From contig JAQCER010000207.1 of the NCBI GenBank assembly GCA_027618625.1, positions 1 through 6,575 of the forward strand: a stretch of 6,575 nt of DNA, in the 5' to 3' direction. The notes beneath the pieces were generated by a model that did no database searches, was not told where the DNA came from, and was given only the letters and a program-made list of their open reading frames with translations. Position numbers and translations under genes: made by a program. Of the stretch, positions 4,747 to 6,575 are shown in pieces. Source of the DNA: Verrucomicrobiota bacterium (GTDB lineage Bacteria > Verrucomicrobiota > Verrucomicrobiia > Verrucomicrobiales > DEV007). The stretch's first letter is position 1. The number at the start of each line of letters is the position of its first letter.

Positions 4747-6575
4747 CCGTGACGCGACCGTTTACCGTCTGGGCGTTTTTTGCTGCGTGCATCGCGGTGC
4801 TGTTGGCTGCCATGGCGTGGGTCACGACGCACACGCTGCGACTGGAACACGAGCGCCGCGCAGCCGACGAAGATCGCGAACTTCAGGAACGCGTGCGGTT
4901 GGCTCTCTGGCGAATGGACTCTGCTGCCGGAGCACTGGTAATCGCTGAAAACGCCCGACCCGCGAATCATTTCCGCGATTTCCATCCTGCTGATCAGGCT
5001 TACACGAACACTTATCAGATCCTGCAGAAAGGTTCCGTCATCCTGCCATCACCGCTATTGAGCGATATTCCGGCTCACACTCAACTCTACTACCAGCTGA
5101 GCAGCGATGGAACACTTACAAGCCCACAAGTCCCCTCTGGCAACAGTCGCGATCTGGCAGAACAGAATTACGTTTCACAGGAAGAGATCAGCGAGGCCGC
5201 GGCCCTTCTGGAAAAGGCGGGCAAAGTCTTTCCTGCCTCGCCCATTGCAGCACAGGTGGCCCCATCAGACCTATCCCAAGTAACACCAGAGCAGCAATCC
5301 TCCTGGTCGGTCGAGGACGTCAAAAGCAGCGATGAGTTCATCAGCCGGAGCCAGTCGAGTAAAAACTCCGCATCAATAGCGCAGAACACGCAGAAAAGAC
5401 TCGCGATCCGATCGACCAAAGAAGTCGTCACTCAACAAGCTGAAAGCGCTGGGATCGGCGTGGGCGTCGCAGATAAGGCCACTCCCTTTGATGGCGTCTG
5501 GCACGAAAACGAGCTGTTCCTGATACGCAAGGCAACGCTGGATGGAGAAGAAGTCACCCAGGGAATCTGGCTTGATGCAGCGCAAGTTCAACGCATGCTG
5601 CTCGACGAGATTCGCGACTTGCTGCCATCCGCTGTGCTCGTGCCAGTCAATGCTGTGGGCCATTCGGACAACACCTCAGCAGAATCATTGCTGGCGCGAA
5701 CCCGTGATCTGGTCTCACTCCCCTATCGACTTGAGCCCGGCGAAGTGACGATCGCATCAGTGGATTTCTGGTCACCCATGCGCCGCTCACTCGCGCTGGC
5801 GTGGGCCGGTGCAGTCTTAGCTGCGTGCGCCACTGGAGGCTTGCTGTTCGGAATCGTAGGACTTAGTGAACGCAGAGCCGCATTCGTGTCCGCGGTAACC
5901 CATGAGATGCGCACGCCGCTGACCACCTTTCGACTTTATTCAGAGATGCTTGCGGGCAACATGGTCACGGCGCCAGAGAAGCGTGCGTCTTACTTCTCCA
6001 CACTCACATCCGAAGCGGATCGCCTCAGCCACTTGGTGGAAAATGTACTCGCCTACTCCCAGCTGGAGCGCGGCAGTGCACGCACTCGGATCGAGGAGAC
6101 GACCCTGCAGGCGATCGTCGACAGAACGTTGCCGCGACTGGAGCAACGCGCGGCCATGGCTGACATGGGAATTCAAGTGGATGTCGATTCAGTCGCTGGC
6201 GCCACACGGATCAAAGTCGACCTCACGGCCGTCGAGCAGATCCTCTTCAACCTTGTCGACAACGCCTGCAAGTATGCGCGTCCTGCGGACGACGAACCCC
6301 GGATCATTCACATTGAGGCCGATGCCAGAGGATCGGGCACTGGTCGAATAGCGATGCTCCGGGTCCGCGACCACGGACGCGGCATCAGCAGGCATGAGGA
6401 ACGCAGACTGTTCCGACCGTTCGAAAAATCGTCCACCGAAGCTGCCCATTCCGCATCAGGCGTGGGACTTGGATTGGCACTCTGCCGAAAGCTGGCACGC
6501 GCCCTGGGCGGTGAGTTGCACCTCTGCAGAGAAAGTTCCGGGGGCTGCTTCGTTCTGACGCTGCCTGCGATCACC
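4743..6575 (+). CDS. Membrane sensor histidine kinase, 3' end cut by window
   Basis: The frame is open for 611 codons to the window edge. It begins at the ATGA overlapping the regulator stop. A membrane helix at about 8-28 and another at about 350-374 enclose some 320 residues expected in the periplasm. That region has a Ser/Gln-rich stretch (about 175-217) and a more ordered part with GVWHENELFLIRK (251-263), QGIWLD (273-278) and DLLPSAVLVPV (292-302); no named sensor domain was recognised. No HAMP domain fits: only about 12 residues separate helix 2 from His387 in the HEMRTPLT motif. Glu388 and Thr391 give the ExxT pattern linked to phosphatase activity in this family. The ATPase domain shows NLVDNACKYA (Asn503, Asn507), DHGRGI (543-548), LFRPFEKS and GVGLGL (573-578). 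The sequence ends in CFVLTLPA, usually within a few residues of the C terminus. Its partner is surely the preceding regulator; its signal is unknown. Confidence 0.93.
   Translation, partial: MTVTRPFTVWAFFAACIAVLLAAMAWVTTHTLRLEHERRAADEDRELQERVRLALWRMDSAAGALVIAENARPANHFRDFHPADQAYTNTYQILQKGSVILPSPLLSDIPAHTQLYYQLSSDGTLTSPQVPSGNSRDLAEQNYVSQEEISEAAALLEKAGKVFPASPIAAQVAPSDLSQVTPEQQSSWSVEDVKSSDEFISRSQSSKNSASIAQNTQKRLAIRSTKEVVTQQAESAGIGVGVADKATPFDGVWHENELFLIRKATLDGEEVTQGIWLDAAQVQRMLLDEIRDLLPSAVLVPVNAVGHSDNTSAESLLARTRDLVSLPYRLEPGEVTIASVDFWSPMRRSLALAWAGAVLAACATGGLLFGIVGLSERRAAFVSAVTHEMRTPLTTFRLYSEMLAGNMVTAPEKRASYFSTLTSEADRLSHLVENVLAYSQLERGSARTRIEETTLQAIVDRTLPRLEQRAAMADMGIQVDVDSVAGATRIKVDLTAVEQILFNLVDNACKYARPADDEPRIIHIEADARGSGTGRIAMLRVRDHGRGISRHEERRLFRPFEKSSTEAAHSASGVGLGLALCRKLARALGGELHLCRESSGGCFVLTLPAIT

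Overview
The window carries four genes, all on the plus strand, in two apparent transcription units. The DNA is moderately GC-rich by eye. The gene families (a secreted VIT-VWA protein, a secreted VWA protein with a non-canonical metal site, and a two-component pair whose kinase has a large unassigned sensor region) and the absence of a Shine-Dalgarno sequence before one gene suggest a Gram-negative bacterium. I lean towards Planctomycetota or Verrucomicrobiota, but that is inference from gene types only; there is no rRNA or other marker here.

Layout. Bases 1-237 are an upstream region without a convincing gene. It holds a striking TTTACA direct repeat with an exact 11-base period just before the first gene. 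Bases 238-2550 encode a 770-residue exported VIT plus von Willebrand A protein with a complete metal-ion-dependent adhesion site. After 30 bases, 2581-3786 encode a second exported VWA protein of 401 residues, with only the first metal-site motif conserved and a C-terminal helical or coiled-coil tail. Bases 3787-4041 are a structured intergenic gap with a very long imperfect hairpin (3807-3884), a small GC-rich hairpin and a 10-base palindrome. Bases 4042-4746 encode an OmpR/PhoB-type response regulator. Overlapping its stop codon by ATGA, 4743-6575 encode a membrane sensor histidine kinase that runs off the window, probably only a few residues before its end.

How it may work together. The first two genes look like an operon for extracytoplasmic adhesion or protein-interaction factors. 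The last two are a translationally coupled sensor-regulator pair. The 11-base-phased repeat upstream of the first operon has the geometry bound by OmpR/PhoB-family dimers, so the pair may control the VIT/VWA operon; this is a testable inference and not shown by the sequence alone. No mobile elements, CRISPR arrays, tRNAs or rRNAs were seen.
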